The position numbers and the translations under genes are program-made. Of a stretch of DNA of 64,000 nt, positions 53,397-62,837 are shown piece after piece. The stretch's first letter is position 1. Each line of letters opens with the position of its first letter. The stretch covers positions 7,012 through 71,011 of the forward strand of contig DKFC01000039.1 of NCBI GenBank assembly GCA_002452745.1, written 5' to 3'. The notes under the pieces were generated by a model. That model was not told the DNA's origin, searched no databases, and saw only the letters and a program-made list of their open reading frames with translations. Source of the DNA: Firmicutes bacterium UBA6806. GTDB lineage: Bacteria; Bacillota; Clostridia; Peptostreptococcales; Acidaminobacteraceae.

Positions 53397-54170
53397 TTAG
53401 AGGTAACTTACCACCTGAACGCCTTCTTCTGTCACAATATTTCTTAGCCGATCCATCTTTGCATCACTTGGCCTTTCATATGACAGATAAGTTTTTTCAA
53501 GTTCTAGTTTATCGTATTTATAATCTCCAAGTGTGTGATACGGCAGCAATTCCATTTTCGGTGATTTCAGATGGCGTTTTACAAATTTAGCCGTCTCTCG
53601 GATGTTCTCTTCAGTTGCATTGACGCCTTCTATCACTGGAATCCTGACAACAACAGGAAGTAAATCCTCTCCCATTTTCCTGATATTCTCATGAATTATG
53701 AGGTTTGACTTTCCCGTGTATGTCAAGTGATTTTCGCCGTCCATCAATTTGATATCAACGAAGATAAGTCCCATCCTCCTAAGCACATGTTTGACTCTGT
53801 CATAATCAAAATACCCACATGTCTCCATGGCGAGGTCATACCCATCATCATATAATTTTTCCGACAACGTATCGAGAAAATCCAATTGAAGGGTAGGTTC
53901 ACCACCTGAAAAGGTAATGCCCCCACCTGAAAATCTATAAAATATTTTCTGTTTGTCTATATTTTTGAGTACTTCTTCAACTGAATAAGCCCTCACCAGA
54001 TGATTTTTATCACTCACTGTGAAAGACTCTGGGTTTGCACACCATTTACACCTAAGTGGACAACCCGCCAAAAAAAGGACGGTTCTGATGCCTTCGCCAT
54101 CATTGACAGAATAGTTCTGAGGCTGCATCATATACCCTATCTGTCCTCTTTTTTCATCAGAAACTATCAT
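53397..54170 (-). CDS. Glycyl radical enzyme activase (radical SAM)
   Basis: This enzyme makes the glycyl radical on the partner encoded upstream. The SAM cluster is at Cys37, Cys41 and Cys44 (CPLRCKWC) and the SAM-binding SGGEP follows. At 257 residues it lacks the ferredoxin-like insert with two extra clusters that most activases of choline lyase, hydroxyproline dehydratase and arylacetate decarboxylase carry. In this it resembles the pyruvate formate-lyase activase. The ATG at 54170 has GAGAGGA and overlaps the end of the glycyl radical enzyme gene by 14 bases. Confidence 0.93.
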   Translation of the reverse strand: MIVSDEKRGQIGYMMQPQNYSVNDGEGIRTVLFLAGCPLRCKWCANPESFTVSDKNHLVRAYSVEEVLKNIDKQKIFYRFSGGGITFSGGEPTLQLDFLDTLSEKLYDDGYDLAMETCGYFDYDRVKHVLRRMGLIFVDIKLMDGENHLTYTGKSNLIIHENIRKMGEDLLPVVVRIPVIEGVNATEENIRETAKFVKRHLKSPKMELLPYHTLGDYKYDKLELEKTYLSYERPSDAKMDRLRNIVTEEGVQVVSYL

Positions 54171-56535
54171 GTGCAGTCCTCTCTATAATGGCATCTTGCA
54201 TCTGTCTAGATAAGTTTACAAACTGAGTGCTGTATCCAGCAACGCGTACAAGGAGGTCTTTGTAATCTTGTGGTCTCTCTTGCGCTTTTCTGAGTACTTC
54301 TGTGGAAATTGTGTTAAATTGAACGTGAAATGCACCAAGGGCAAAGAAGGATTGAATCATACTGCCAAGATTGCTCTGTCCTCTCTTCGTAGAGACGAGA
54401 TCTTCATTTAATCTCAAATTCAGAAGCGTTCCACCAGAGTGAACATCTTGATTGAGTTTCGCTGCAGAACGCATCGCCGCAAGTGGTGTTGAAGTGTCAG
54501 ACCCTGCAAATGGTGAAACCCCTTCTGAAAGAGGCATGCGCGCTTTACGTCCACATGGCGTTGCTCCAACCACTTTTCCCGTTGGCAGATAATTTGATAT
54601 GCCCATAAATGCTGTGATAAAAGGGCTTCCATTTACATCTTTATATTGATGGGTCTCATTATAATAGTGATTTGCAATTTCAATAGCAATCTCATCTACA
54701 TATTCCACGTCATTGCCGTATTTTGGAACTGCCAAAGCCATTTCTCTTAGGTCATCATATCCTTCCCAATCAGATTCCAGAGCTTTTAAAAGTGTTTCCA
54801 ATGATACTTTTTTCTCTTCAAATACCAGTTTTTTAATCACTGCCAACGAATTTGCGGTTACAGCAAGTCCAATCCCCGTTAGAACAGGGCCGATATTATA
54901 TTTAGCGCCACCATCTACCAAGTCCACTCCGTTTTCCAGACAATGTTCCATACAAGAGGACAAAAATGGTCTAGGAACCATTTCCTTATGCAGTTTCTGT
55001 GCTAGAATCGTCGCAACCACTGACTGCTCAATAAAATAGTCAAATTGTCTATAAAACGCCGATTTAACGGATTCATAAGAATCAAACGATAGGGCTGGAA
55101 CTTCTTCAAGCCCTACTTCTTCACCTGTCAATCGACTGCGTCCTTCGTTTAAGGCAAATTCAAGCGCTGCTGTAAAGTTCACATTAACCGCCGATGTCCA
55201 CTCACCTGTTTTCCTAAAATGTGGGACAACACAGCCGCAATTACTCCAATCCCTTGCATCTTCTGGTTCATAGCCTGCATTTATAAGCATTTGATATCCC
55301 GCCGCGTCATTGTGTATCGCTGGAAAGCCTGTTCCCTTGCTCACCAAATGAGTTACTGCACCGATAAAGTCAGCAGGTGCATCTTGTGGAAGTCTTACAC
55401 TTAGTCCCGGTTGATGTGTTTTAACCCTTTCAGTTGCCTTTAAGCACATATAAGTGATTGGATTTGTCCCATCCTTCCCATCACGCATCTTGCCGCCCAC
55501 AGTGAGATTTTGAAATTGGTTGTACCCTGCAAAGAATTCAGCCGTATTGGCAGAAATCGTCCACACCCATTCGGAATACTTAATCCATAGAGATTCAATC
55601 AATTCCTGTGCAACCGCATCGGTGAGGATGCCCTTTTCCACATCGGCTTTATAATAAGGATACATATATTGATCAAATCTACCTGGATTCAGAGCAAGTG
55701 GGTTTTCCGAAAGAATTCCTCCGACTTGCGTAAACCATACAAATTGAATCGCTTCGTAGAAGGTCTCTGGTGGCTGCGCGGGAATTTTGGAACAGATGCG
55801 AGCAATTTCAAGCAGTTCAGCTTTTCGCTTTCCATCTGCTTCTATGGCTGCCATTTTAGCCGCCTTGTCAGCATAGCGATTTGCCAGTATGATTATCCCC
55901 TCAGAAGTCAGAATAACTGACTCGTAAAATATTTTCTTCTTAAGCCCATCAAGGGAAGTGGTCTTGATGGTTTTTAATTTTTCTTTCGCTTCATCTATAA
56001 TCCCTTGAAATCCTTTTTTGAAAAGAACATCTTGATAATCTGGAGTTATCTCTCCAACTGCCTGACGCCATTTGGAGTCATTGTCCACAAACCCTGTATC
56101 CACAACCAGTCTGGCAGTTTTTTCAGGTAATTGCGCCAAAAACGCCTCCTCAAGGGATTTCCCCTTCCAGTAGGGAAATATCTCACTTCTTACAAATGCA
56201 CGTTGTTCCTCAGTCATTTCATATGGGTCTTGAACCCTTAGGTTAAACGTATCCATCTCCCTTGCAACCCAAGTCCACGAAAACTCAGGTGTCAAGATAC
56301 CGCATTTCCTAAATTCGCCCGTTGCCCCTACAATTAATTCCCCATCAAAGATTGGAACGACAAGTTCTTCACAAGTCTTCTTAAAAGCCTTTGCCCTTCT
56401 AACGGGCGTCGGCTCACCCTCTGTCTCCTTATGAGATTCCGTCCATAATTTTGCCCTTTCATAAGAAATGGCTGGTTTTGAATTGATGTAGTTTTCTTTT
56501 GCATTTTGGATTCTCTCTGTTAGCATAGCACTCAT
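54157..56535 (-). CDS. Glycyl radical enzyme of unassigned substrate
   Basis: A 792-residue PFL-family barrel. The radical glycine is Gly767 in RVAGYSTQF, 25 residues from the end. The thiyl cysteine is Cys435 in NCGCVVPHF. The family's usual GCVEP motif, where Glu acts as base in eliminases (diol, choline and hydroxyproline types), is here GCVVP. The GGAKYN segment and the general length fit the diol dehydratase/decarboxylase branch rather than true PFL (which has adjacent catalytic Cys). No small subunit gene is seen. Substrate is unknown. Control is probably by the XRE-cupin regulator upstream. Confidence 0.93.
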   Translation of the reverse strand: MSAMLTERIQNAKENYINSKPAISYERAKLWTESHKETEGEPTPVRRAKAFKKTCEELVVPIFDGELIVGATGEFRKCGILTPEFSWTWVAREMDTFNLRVQDPYEMTEEQRAFVRSEIFPYWKGKSLEEAFLAQLPEKTARLVVDTGFVDNDSKWRQAVGEITPDYQDVLFKKGFQGIIDEAKEKLKTIKTTSLDGLKKKIFYESVILTSEGIIILANRYADKAAKMAAIEADGKRKAELLEIARICSKIPAQPPETFYEAIQFVWFTQVGGILSENPLALNPGRFDQYMYPYYKADVEKGILTDAVAQELIESLWIKYSEWVWTISANTAEFFAGYNQFQNLTVGGKMRDGKDGTNPITYMCLKATERVKTHQPGLSVRLPQDAPADFIGAVTHLVSKGTGFPAIHNDAAGYQMLINAGYEPEDARDWSNCGCVVPHFRKTGEWTSAVNVNFTAALEFALNEGRSRLTGEEVGLEEVPALSFDSYESVKSAFYRQFDYFIEQSVVATILAQKLHKEMVPRPFLSSCMEHCLENGVDLVDGGAKYNIGPVLTGIGLAVTANSLAVIKKLVFEEKKVSLETLLKALESDWEGYDDLREMALAVPKYGNDVEYVDEIAIEIANHYYNETHQYKDVNGSPFITAFMGISNYLPTGKVVGATPCGRKARMPLSEGVSPFAGSDTSTPLAAMRSAAKLNQDVHSGGTLLNLRLNEDLVSTKRGQSNLGSMIQSFFALGAFHVQFNTISTEVLRKAQERPQDYKDLLVRVAGYSTQFVNLSRQMQDAIIERTAHDSF

Positions 56536-56572
56536 CCTCTCTCATTTGAATTATCATATATTACTCATTTGT

Positions 56573-56584
56573 ATGTTATAACAT
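56573..56584. promoter_or_regulatory. Palindromic operator before the glycyl radical enzyme gene
   Basis: ATGTTATAACAT is a perfect 12-base palindrome 38 bases before the start. Near-identical sites occur before the XRE-cupin gene (57316-57327, 57336-57347), so it is likely that regulator's binding site. Confidence 0.6.
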
Positions 56585-56599
56585 CTTCAATTGTTAAAA

Positions 56600-56624
56600 A
56601 CCAACCAGAACCATTTGGTTCTGG
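56600..56624 (-). terminator. Terminator after the XRE-cupin gene
   Basis: The minus strand has CCAGAACC - AAAT - GGTTCTGG followed by TTGGTTTTTAA, about 30 bases after the XRE-cupin stop. Confidence 0.8.
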
Positions 56625-56656
56625 CTATGACCTAATGCTAAAAAAATCACTGAATT

Positions 56657-57205
56657 TCAATATTTGACAATACTTTGGAAAATAACCTCTTGTTCAAATG
56701 GGTTGCTGTAGCAGTGTTCTAAATTGGATTTAAATTTTATAGCCGCAGGCGCCTCCATGTCGTAGGTTCTGCCATCTACTTCAAGTCTGAGCTTGCCCGA
56801 TGTCACCACAATATGTTCCTCTGTAGACTTCATATGAGGTGAAGAAGTGTGACTTCCACCTGGTAATATGGTTATATAAAAATACTCAAAACCAGTCATG
56901 GGGTTGTATGGAAAGACATCGTGCAAAATCATTTTTCCCTTAGACTCATAGACGGGCTTTAATTGGTCTATCTGAATCACATCGTGCTTTTCGCCATCTG
57001 CTACGAGCAATTCAGAAAAAGAAACTTTAAGACCTGTTGCAATTTTCCATAAAACTGAAATGGTTGGCGTCGATTTTCCACGCTCTATCTGCCCGAGCAT
57101 GGCCTTGCTGACTCCAGTCAAAACAGAGGTTTCTTCAAGGGTCAAATTGCGTTCTATCCTCACCTGTTTTAAAACAGATCCAATACTCTGAGTTGGATCA
57201 GTCAT
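56657..57205 (-). CDS. XRE family regulator with cupin sensor domain
   Basis: A 182-residue regulator: an N-terminal HTH (SVLKQVRIERNLTLEETSVLTGVSKAMLGQIERGKSTPTISVLWKI, split, about 8-55) and a C-terminal cupin (PGGSHTSSPHMKSTEEHIVVTSGKLRLEVDGRTY, split) with candidate metal/ligand histidines. The frame is open further upstream, but AGAAGTGATAAGA gives ATG 57205 and the family's normal length. It likely senses a small metabolite and controls itself and the glycyl radical enzyme. Confidence 0.9.
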   Translation of the reverse strand: MTDPTQSIGSVLKQVRIERNLTLEETSVLTGVSKAMLGQIERGKSTPTISVLWKIATGLKVSFSELLVADGEKHDVIQIDQLKPVYESKGKMILHDVFPYNPMTGFEYFYITILPGGSHTSSPHMKSTEEHIVVTSGKLRLEVDGRTYDMEAPAAIKFKSNLEHCYSNPFEQEVIFQSIVKY

Positions 57206-57301
57206 TCTTATCACTTCTTTCTGCATAAATGCATTTTTGCTGTTTCTATTTAATTGAGATACCTCTTTAAAGTCCGCTAATTTCACATCTATGATTTATG
57301 T

Positions 57302-57356
57302 AAAAAACGCACAATATGTTATAGCATCTTTTTCTTTGCTATAACATGTTTGCGCG
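57302..57356 (-). terminator. Hairpin with T run after yhfW, overlapping XRE operators
   Basis: The minus strand has an 11-pair stem formed by ATGTTATAGCA and TGCTATAACAT (10-base loop), extended by a GC-rich lower stem, then six T. It can end the yhf operon. The same bases form two operator-like half-sites (57316-57327 and 57336-57347), so one element may do both jobs. Confidence 0.7.
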
Positions 57357-57366
57357 TTCATAACAA
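57338..57366 (-). promoter_or_regulatory. Promoter of the XRE-cupin gene
   Basis: The minus strand has TTGTTA, 17 bases, TATAGC. The -10 lies inside one palindromic box (57336-57347), which fits autorepression. Confidence 0.5.
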
Positions 57367-57386
57367 CCATAAGTTTTTTTATTTTT

Positions 57387-58601
57387 CTAGAGCAATTCCC
57401 CTAAAAAACTGGTTCCGTTTTCAGGTTTTCTCTTTGTCCCTAAAAAGTCACAAACCGTTTGTCCAACATCAGAGAGCGTTTGTCTAATTCCAAGCGCACA
57501 GCCCCTTGCTCCCCTCTTATAAATCAGTAGCGGCACATGCTCCCTCGTATGAAAGGCATGACCAATACAGGGGTCGTTCCCATGATCTGCTATAACCATC
57601 AAAAGGTCCTCGTCAGTGAGTTTTTTTAAAAGTTCTTTCAGTGAGGCATCTACCAGTTCAAGTTTCTTCATATATAGTTCAGGATTTTCTGCATGTCCAG
57701 CCAAATCCGTCTCCTGTACATTGGCGCAGATAAACCCTTCAGTCATTTGTGCCAGTGCTTGATGCACCTTGTCCATCACCTCTTCTGTCTTTACAGCGGG
57801 CAGACTGGTTCCAAATGGATTTTCCACAATATCTGCCACTTTCCCAATTAGGCAAACAGCCATTCCCGCTTCACCTACAATCCACGGTGCTTGTACGCTT
57901 GCGTCAACCCCATAACCCATGTGTAAAACTCTATAATCATGTTGATATACACCAGCCCTAGGCGCATTAATCCCAACGGCACCAGTGTCTCTTTCCTCCA
58001 TCGCCGATAAAATCGCTTGCAAGTTTACCTGTTTTCCCCCAAAGGCGATAACCCTTGGCACTGTCACGACTGCCCTTACGAGCTCACCCACTCTAACGAG
58101 CTCTTCAAACGCTGTAAAGTCAAATGAAGTTGTGATGTTAAATGCTTGCCCTGGGTCTGTCTCAAGGTTATCTCCCACTAAGATACGATTGTTGACCAGA
58201 AGAACAGGGCCATGAGTCATCCTAATGGTCTTCACTGAATAACCATGTTTTTCAAGGTGGCTGGCAACACTTTCATAAGATTCCTCGAATATCTGTCTTA
58301 CAGGCTCTTTGGGTTTAGTGCCCATGATTTCCTGATGTCCGAAAAACGTATCTGCACCAAAATGAGTTAATTTCATCTTCCCAAAGATTGCCTCTGGTGA
58401 AACCTCATGCAGTGGAATGGGTTTTCCATAGGCATTGACCAATCCCAACCGCTCCAGCGTTTCAAGTCTATGCCCTCTTGTGGCGGCAAATAAACTCCCA
58501 CAGGTATCTGCCCTTCTGTCCTGAGGGCGTACAATCTTTGTGTCTTCCATTGCACCCATGCCAAATCCGTCTAATACCAATACAATTGCTCTTTTTCCCA
58601 C
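57387..58601 (-). CDS. yhfW: YhfW-like phosphopentomutase-family metalloenzyme
   Basis: An alkaline-phosphatase-superfamily protein close to phosphopentomutase. Metal-binding motifs are VLDGFGMGAMED at the start and ADHGNDPCIGHAFHTREHVPLL near the end, with TFFGHQEIMGT in the cap region. The product is about 404 residues from GTG 58601 (GTGGAGGCGACA site); an earlier TTG/GTG is possible. True phosphopentomutase serves nucleoside salvage; in the yhf operon the sugar-phosphate or phosphonate substrate is unknown. Confidence 0.85.
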   Translation of the reverse strand: MGKRAIVLVLDGFGMGAMEDTKIVRPQDRRADTCGSLFAATRGHRLETLERLGLVNAYGKPIPLHEVSPEAIFGKMKLTHFGADTFFGHQEIMGTKPKEPVRQIFEESYESVASHLEKHGYSVKTIRMTHGPVLLVNNRILVGDNLETDPGQAFNITTSFDFTAFEELVRVGELVRAVVTVPRVIAFGGKQVNLQAILSAMEERDTGAVGINAPRAGVYQHDYRVLHMGYGVDASVQAPWIVGEAGMAVCLIGKVADIVENPFGTSLPAVKTEEVMDKVHQALAQMTEGFICANVQETDLAGHAENPELYMKKLELVDASLKELLKKLTDEDLLMVIADHGNDPCIGHAFHTREHVPLLIYKRGARGCALGIRQTLSDVGQTVCDFLGTKRKPENGTSFLGELL

Positions 58602-58638
58602 TGTCGCCTCCACTTTTAACAGCACCAAAACGCGTCCT

Positions 58639-59796
58639 CTATTTTACGACTTTGCCGTTGGCATCATAAATGCCTATCAGCTCTGGACACCCTGCCTTTA
58701 GTCCCTTCACCAGAGCCACTTCACTTCTGGTTACAAATACCTGCGTCCGAAAAGCACACAGAACTGGCGTTGAAACATCAAAACTGCCCTCTAATTCAAA
58801 GTGATAGTCAATACTCTCCATTTTAGGAGTGTGCACTTTGGTCATTACAGCTGAGTTCAGTGTTTTTCCCACTAATGCACTTTCCATGTGAGATCGTCTG
58901 TAGTGACCACCACCATAAAACCACGCTCTTTCCCTGTCATTATGTGAAATCTCACTGACATATACCATTGCAGGAATCTCTTCAATTGACCTTTGACCTT
59001 GCTCGTGAACAGTTCCGGTAAGACCGTGGCCTGGTTCAGCATGGGTTCCACCAGCTGATCGAATGAGTGGAATTGTGCCAATACTCGTATTAGAAGGCAT
59101 GTTCACTTGTTCAATGGTATTGCCAAGGGCTTCTAATATTGTCTGGGCTTCACAGAGCGTCTTCGTGTTCGGTGTGGCAACCACTTCGAGCTTCTCATCG
59201 TCGAACACAAAGCAAGGAAACGAGGTCACGCCTTTAATCTGAACGCCATCCATTGACATGATCTGCATTGCACTTGCCTCAAGCTCATCCAGTCTAAAAC
59301 CTCCAACCTGAGCATCATAAAAATAATCACTCTCAGCCACAACCCTCAACATCAATTTTACACATTTATTCAGCCTAGACGCTACCTCGGAAATCTCCAT
59401 CGCCTTTTGAACCGTATAAACCGTGATGATTTCAGGATTCGCTTTGAGAATTGTCTCAATTAAATTCTTTGGAATCTGAACCAAGTGTCCCACATGTCCG
59501 ATTTGAATATCATGTTCAATCATGTGAAGCGCCTCTTTGTAGTCAACACAGACAGCCCCTCTATATCCCTGTTCCAAAAGCCTTTGACTGATATAGGGGT
59601 TGCGTCCGATTTGCTTAGTCATAAAATACAGCTCAATGCCCTCATAAGTTGCAGCTTCTAGGAGTTTAGCCGAATTATCCAAAAGCGTATCCACATCTAT
59701 TACATAAGTATCTGGTTTTATATCACCGCACCCCACCAGTTTCAATGCAAAATCAACCAGCTCAGCGTTTTTTTCAATTACTCTTTTCAGAAACAC
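58639..59796 (-). CDS. yhfX: YhfX-like PLP enzyme, alanine-racemase fold
   Basis: A 385-residue protein with the N-terminal PLP-barrel of alanine racemase (TYVIDVDTLLDNSAKLLEA; the lysine in YFMTKQIGRNP binds PLP) and a C-terminal beta domain. The family has no proven reaction; a racemase or lyase acting on an amino acid is likely. It lies 9 bases after php and before yhfW. Confidence 0.88.
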   Translation of the reverse strand: MFLKRVIEKNAELVDFALKLVGCGDIKPDTYVIDVDTLLDNSAKLLEAATYEGIELYFMTKQIGRNPYISQRLLEQGYRGAVCVDYKEALHMIEHDIQIGHVGHLVQIPKNLIETILKANPEIITVYTVQKAMEISEVASRLNKCVKLMLRVVAESDYFYDAQVGGFRLDELEASAMQIMSMDGVQIKGVTSFPCFVFDDEKLEVVATPNTKTLCEAQTILEALGNTIEQVNMPSNTSIGTIPLIRSAGGTHAEPGHGLTGTVHEQGQRSIEEIPAMVYVSEISHNDRERAWFYGGGHYRRSHMESALVGKTLNSAVMTKVHTPKMESIDYHFELEGSFDVSTPVLCAFRTQVFVTRSEVALVKGLKAGCPELIGIYDANGKVVK

Positions 59797-59805
59797 ATTT
59801 CACCT

Positions 59806-60699
59806 CTACTCTATTGATAGAAAATTAACGAGATTGTCACAGAGCATCCGACTGATAACGGCATCACTGATACCATGTGCTTTCAGTTTTGGGATAAAGC
59901 ACCTCTGTAGATGCCCATATCCATGCCCTCCATTTTGTTCGAGATAAGATTTTCTAGTGATGTCCATAGAGAGCGTCAACTGATTTGAATAACCCTTATC
60001 AAGCAATTCAAGCAAGTGCGACAACCTGCGTTCGTCACTGACATATCCAGCTTTCCCAATGGTGACACCGCTTTCCAAAAGCCTCTCTAAGTAGCCGATG
60101 TCTTCAACCAAATCCATATGCCCCATAATCACCTTATTCACTGAAACGCCATGTCGTCTCAGCAATGCCAGCTGTTCATGTGCCATGGTTCCCTGCTCAC
60201 AATGAGTGATAATGCCAGCACCAGTTTGTCCATGAGCTTTTGCCGCGGCAATAAACACCTTTTCCTCTTCTGGCCTTATGCAGTTAAAACTGCTGCCAAT
60301 CTCCGCAATGACTCCGGCCTTTATGTCTGTATCATCCATGCCAAGTTCCAGTTCTCTCACAAATTGTTTCGAAATCTCTTCCGCAGTTGCGTGAAGGACA
60401 TACTCAGGATAATAAATAAACTGATAGTATCCTGTACTGGCGATAATGTTCATATTCAGCATTCTGCTAATGTCTCTTAAATCTGTAGCGGTTCTTCCCA
60501 TCCCCATGTTGGTGACCTCTATGAGACTTTTAAAACCACCTTCAACGACAGGTCTTAAAGCATCAACCATCAATTCCACATCGTCAAAAACGGAGTCCTC
60601 ATCTCCCCTGACACTGGTTAAATCAATCGTCAGATGTTCATGGCTCAATGTTAACCCCAAATCTCTATTGTCTATTTTTCCGGTGACAGTCTGTATCAT
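59806..60699 (-). CDS. php: Phosphotriesterase homology protein (Php/YhfV)
   Basis: A 297-residue amidohydrolase-fold metalloenzyme. Likely metal ligands are LSHEHLTID (HxH), the glutamate in VIAEIGSSF, the histidine in ITHCEQG, the histidine in IMGHMDL and the aspartate in LSMDITRK. Php relatives act as lactonases or esterases, not phosphotriesterases; the substrate is unknown. It lies between yhfT and yhfX. Confidence 0.9.
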   Translation of the reverse strand: MIQTVTGKIDNRDLGLTLSHEHLTIDLTSVRGDEDSVFDDVELMVDALRPVVEGGFKSLIEVTNMGMGRTATDLRDISRMLNMNIIASTGYYQFIYYPEYVLHATAEEISKQFVRELELGMDDTDIKAGVIAEIGSSFNCIRPEEEKVFIAAAKAHGQTGAGIITHCEQGTMAHEQLALLRRHGVSVNKVIMGHMDLVEDIGYLERLLESGVTIGKAGYVSDERRLSHLLELLDKGYSNQLTLSMDITRKSYLEQNGGHGYGHLQRCFIPKLKAHGISDAVISRMLCDNLVNFLSIE

Positions 60700-60739
60700 A
60701 AGGACCCCTCTTTCTCTTTGCGCTAACGGTTAATTGACT

Positions 60740-62038
60740 CTATGCGATTGGTGCAAATAATCCGACTAAGAACAGCAGATTCAATAAAATGCCAGTGACA
60801 ATTGCCGCAACTGGTCCGATTGCAAGTTTCATAATCGGTTTTCCCAGCGCATCGTTTGCCATATAGATCATGGCACCAATAAAGAATCCAGTATAACTAC
60901 CCATCTTGATAACGGCAAACATAGAACCCAGTAATAGTGCCAGTTCCATCACTGTATTCATGGCTGTTCTAATATTGTCAGAAGCCAATCGAATAGAGGG
61001 AAACTTTTCAAAAAAATGTCCTAACTGTCTGAGGAGCATTACTTCGAGAACAATCACCACTGCTCCCAGCGGTGCTGCGATAATCCAATTTGGAGAGAGA
61101 TAGCCAACCACATATACAAAGGTCAGTCCAGCCACACCATAAACACCAGTTGCCAGTGCTGTTGCGGCGATCAAAGGTATAAAGCTCAGACCCCTAAGTC
61201 CCTCTGCAATGGCAGCCTGTCTAATCAGGTTTGCAGATTCCGCTGGATCGACACTTGCATAAGCATCTTTTAAGAGATAAATAGAAACTTCTGACCCAGC
61301 AAAGAGGTGTAGATTTGCAGCAAGGGCAATCAACGCACCACCTATTGCGAGATATGGAAGGTTTTTTCTAATTCTCAAAGTCCGCTCTTCGAAAATGGAA
61401 TCCTGTCCCTCCAACCGTTCTTCTCTGTTTTTATTGTCATGTAGGATTGCAAACAACAAAAGGAGTATCATTCCAACCAACAATTCAAATGATTCTGGGT
61501 ATAAGGTTGAATACTTAATGATAAAAACTCTTGTAAACAAAACCAATACAGCGGCAATAATGCCCTTTTGTTTCCCAAATTGAAGCAAAATCGCCAAAAT
61601 CGGAAACAGTGCAAACGCAGAAACTACAGGCCCGCTTAATTCACCAAGCGCCGACAGAAAGTCAACAGGAAGGCCTGTAAAGACTAAATTTACAGTGGTC
61701 AATCCCAACATGACAACCAATCCCCATAGTGCTCCCAACACAAATGCCAACCATTTTTTTGGAGAACTGACACCAATAATGTCTGTTGGCAAAAACAAGA
61801 GCCAAGGATTTAGTAACCCTGTGGATAGTGTAAAGCTGATTCCCACAGAAGCGACAAAGCCAATACTGAGTCCAAATGCAACTGAAGCAACCTCTGACCG
61901 CTTCATCCTACCTTCGACGAATTCAGGCAATATAGGCCTGATTCCATCATGAAATACCGCCATAGCACCATGCGACATCAGAGACGTCATCCCCGTAAGT
62001 GCACAAATTACCACAACTTGCAACAAGCTAAAATCCAT
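60740..62038 (-). CDS. yhfT: YhfT-like membrane transporter
   Basis: A 432-residue integral membrane protein with about 11-12 hydrophobic segments. The N-terminal MTSLMSHGAMAVFHDGIRPILPEFVEGRMKR (split) and the central FIPLIAATALATGVYGVAG are distinctive for YhfT. It is the only transporter in the operon, so it should import or export the operon's substrate. The ligand is unknown. Confidence 0.85.
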   Translation of the reverse strand: MDFSLLQVVVICALTGMTSLMSHGAMAVFHDGIRPILPEFVEGRMKRSEVASVAFGLSIGFVASVGISFTLSTGLLNPWLLFLPTDIIGVSSPKKWLAFVLGALWGLVVMLGLTTVNLVFTGLPVDFLSALGELSGPVVSAFALFPILAILLQFGKQKGIIAAVLVLFTRVFIIKYSTLYPESFELLVGMILLLLFAILHDNKNREERLEGQDSIFEERTLRIRKNLPYLAIGGALIALAANLHLFAGSEVSIYLLKDAYASVDPAESANLIRQAAIAEGLRGLSFIPLIAATALATGVYGVAGLTFVYVVGYLSPNWIIAAPLGAVVIVLEVMLLRQLGHFFEKFPSIRLASDNIRTAMNTVMELALLLGSMFAVIKMGSYTGFFIGAMIYMANDALGKPIMKLAIGPVAAIVTGILLNLLFLVGLFAPIA

Positions 62039-62061
62039 GAGTTTTTCCCCCTTAAATGAGT

Positions 62062-62421
62062 TTATTTTGCAAGAATATTGCGAACTAAAACCGCCACGGT
62101 ATCCTCAATATTCTCAACTGCCATCCCAAAGCAAATCTTGCCTTCCTCTAAGTACTTCTTCACATCTTCCTCTTTTGCTCGCTGTCCATTCTTCGCAACT
62201 GTACAACATTTTGAGTAGCCTACCATCCCAATTAAGATTGAGATTGCAGCACCGCCGCCGCTATTGCATGCACCGAAGTAATAATCGACTTTGCCAGCTT
62301 TAATTTCTCTTGCCGCAGCCATATCTGTTGTAACAATCGGGTTAACTCTGCCTTCTCCATGCTCTAGAATGGCCGCTTCAATTCGCTTTTTTTCAAGTCC
62401 TCCAATTGCAATTTGAATCAT
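62062..62421 (-). CDS. yhfU: YhfU-like DUF2620 protein
   Basis: A 119-residue soluble protein. It has a glycine-rich segment YYFGACNSGGGAAISILIG and a cysteine pair in YSKCCTV. DUF2620 has no known role; its length and place beside yhfT match the E. coli yhfU gene. It may form a subunit with YhfT or bind a nucleotide or small ligand. Confidence 0.85.
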   Translation of the reverse strand: MIQIAIGGLEKKRIEAAILEHGEGRVNPIVTTDMAAAREIKAGKVDYYFGACNSGGGAAISILIGMVGYSKCCTVAKNGQRAKEEDVKKYLEEGKICFGMAVENIEDTVAVLVRNILAK

Positions 62422-62456
62422 ACGTCTCCTCCTCTCACTTATAAATTCTCATTAAA

Positions 62457-62819
62457 CTACTTCATTTTTTCATTTAAGACACTTAAATGTGCCATGATAA
62501 ACCATTTTTCTGCCTCTGGGAATTCAACGTCTACACGTTGACATAAATCGGCATACAATATTTCCACTTCATCTAATTTGGGATTGCTCTTTAAATCATT
62601 TACAATACAGTCATCCAAGGGATTGACGATATTACCGGATTGAATTCTGCTCATGGCGATTGCAAGATGTGTAATCAAGGCAGACGCATTGTCTTCTGTA
62701 AGCGAATAGTTAAACCGTATATCGAATCCCTCAATGTATTCAGACAATTTTTGCTCAGTCAGTTCAGTAATTTGATCTGACTCCCTTAAGATTTCAATGC
62801 GTTCCTTTAGTGCGTTCAT
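62457..62819 (-). CDS. yhfY: YhfY-like PRD domain protein
   Basis: The 120-residue protein is a single PTS regulation domain (PRD). Two histidines lie in the expected helices (LITHLAIAMSRI and MAHLSVL). Such domains are phosphorylated by the sugar phosphotransferase system, so the operon may sense carbon supply. It lies 18 bases after yhfZ and probably works with that regulator. Confidence 0.85.
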   Translation of the reverse strand: MNALKERIEILRESDQITELTEQKLSEYIEGFDIRFNYSLTEDNASALITHLAIAMSRIQSGNIVNPLDDCIVNDLKSNPKLDEVEILYADLCQRVDVEFPEAEKWFIMAHLSVLNEKMK

Positions 62820-62837
62820 GTGTTTCCTCCTAAGTTT

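Noticed and set aside
54157..56535. Assignment as pyruvate formate-lyase
   Set aside because: PFL has two adjacent catalytic cysteines; here the motif is C-G-C-V-V-P and the GGAKYN region follows the dehydratase/decarboxylase branch.
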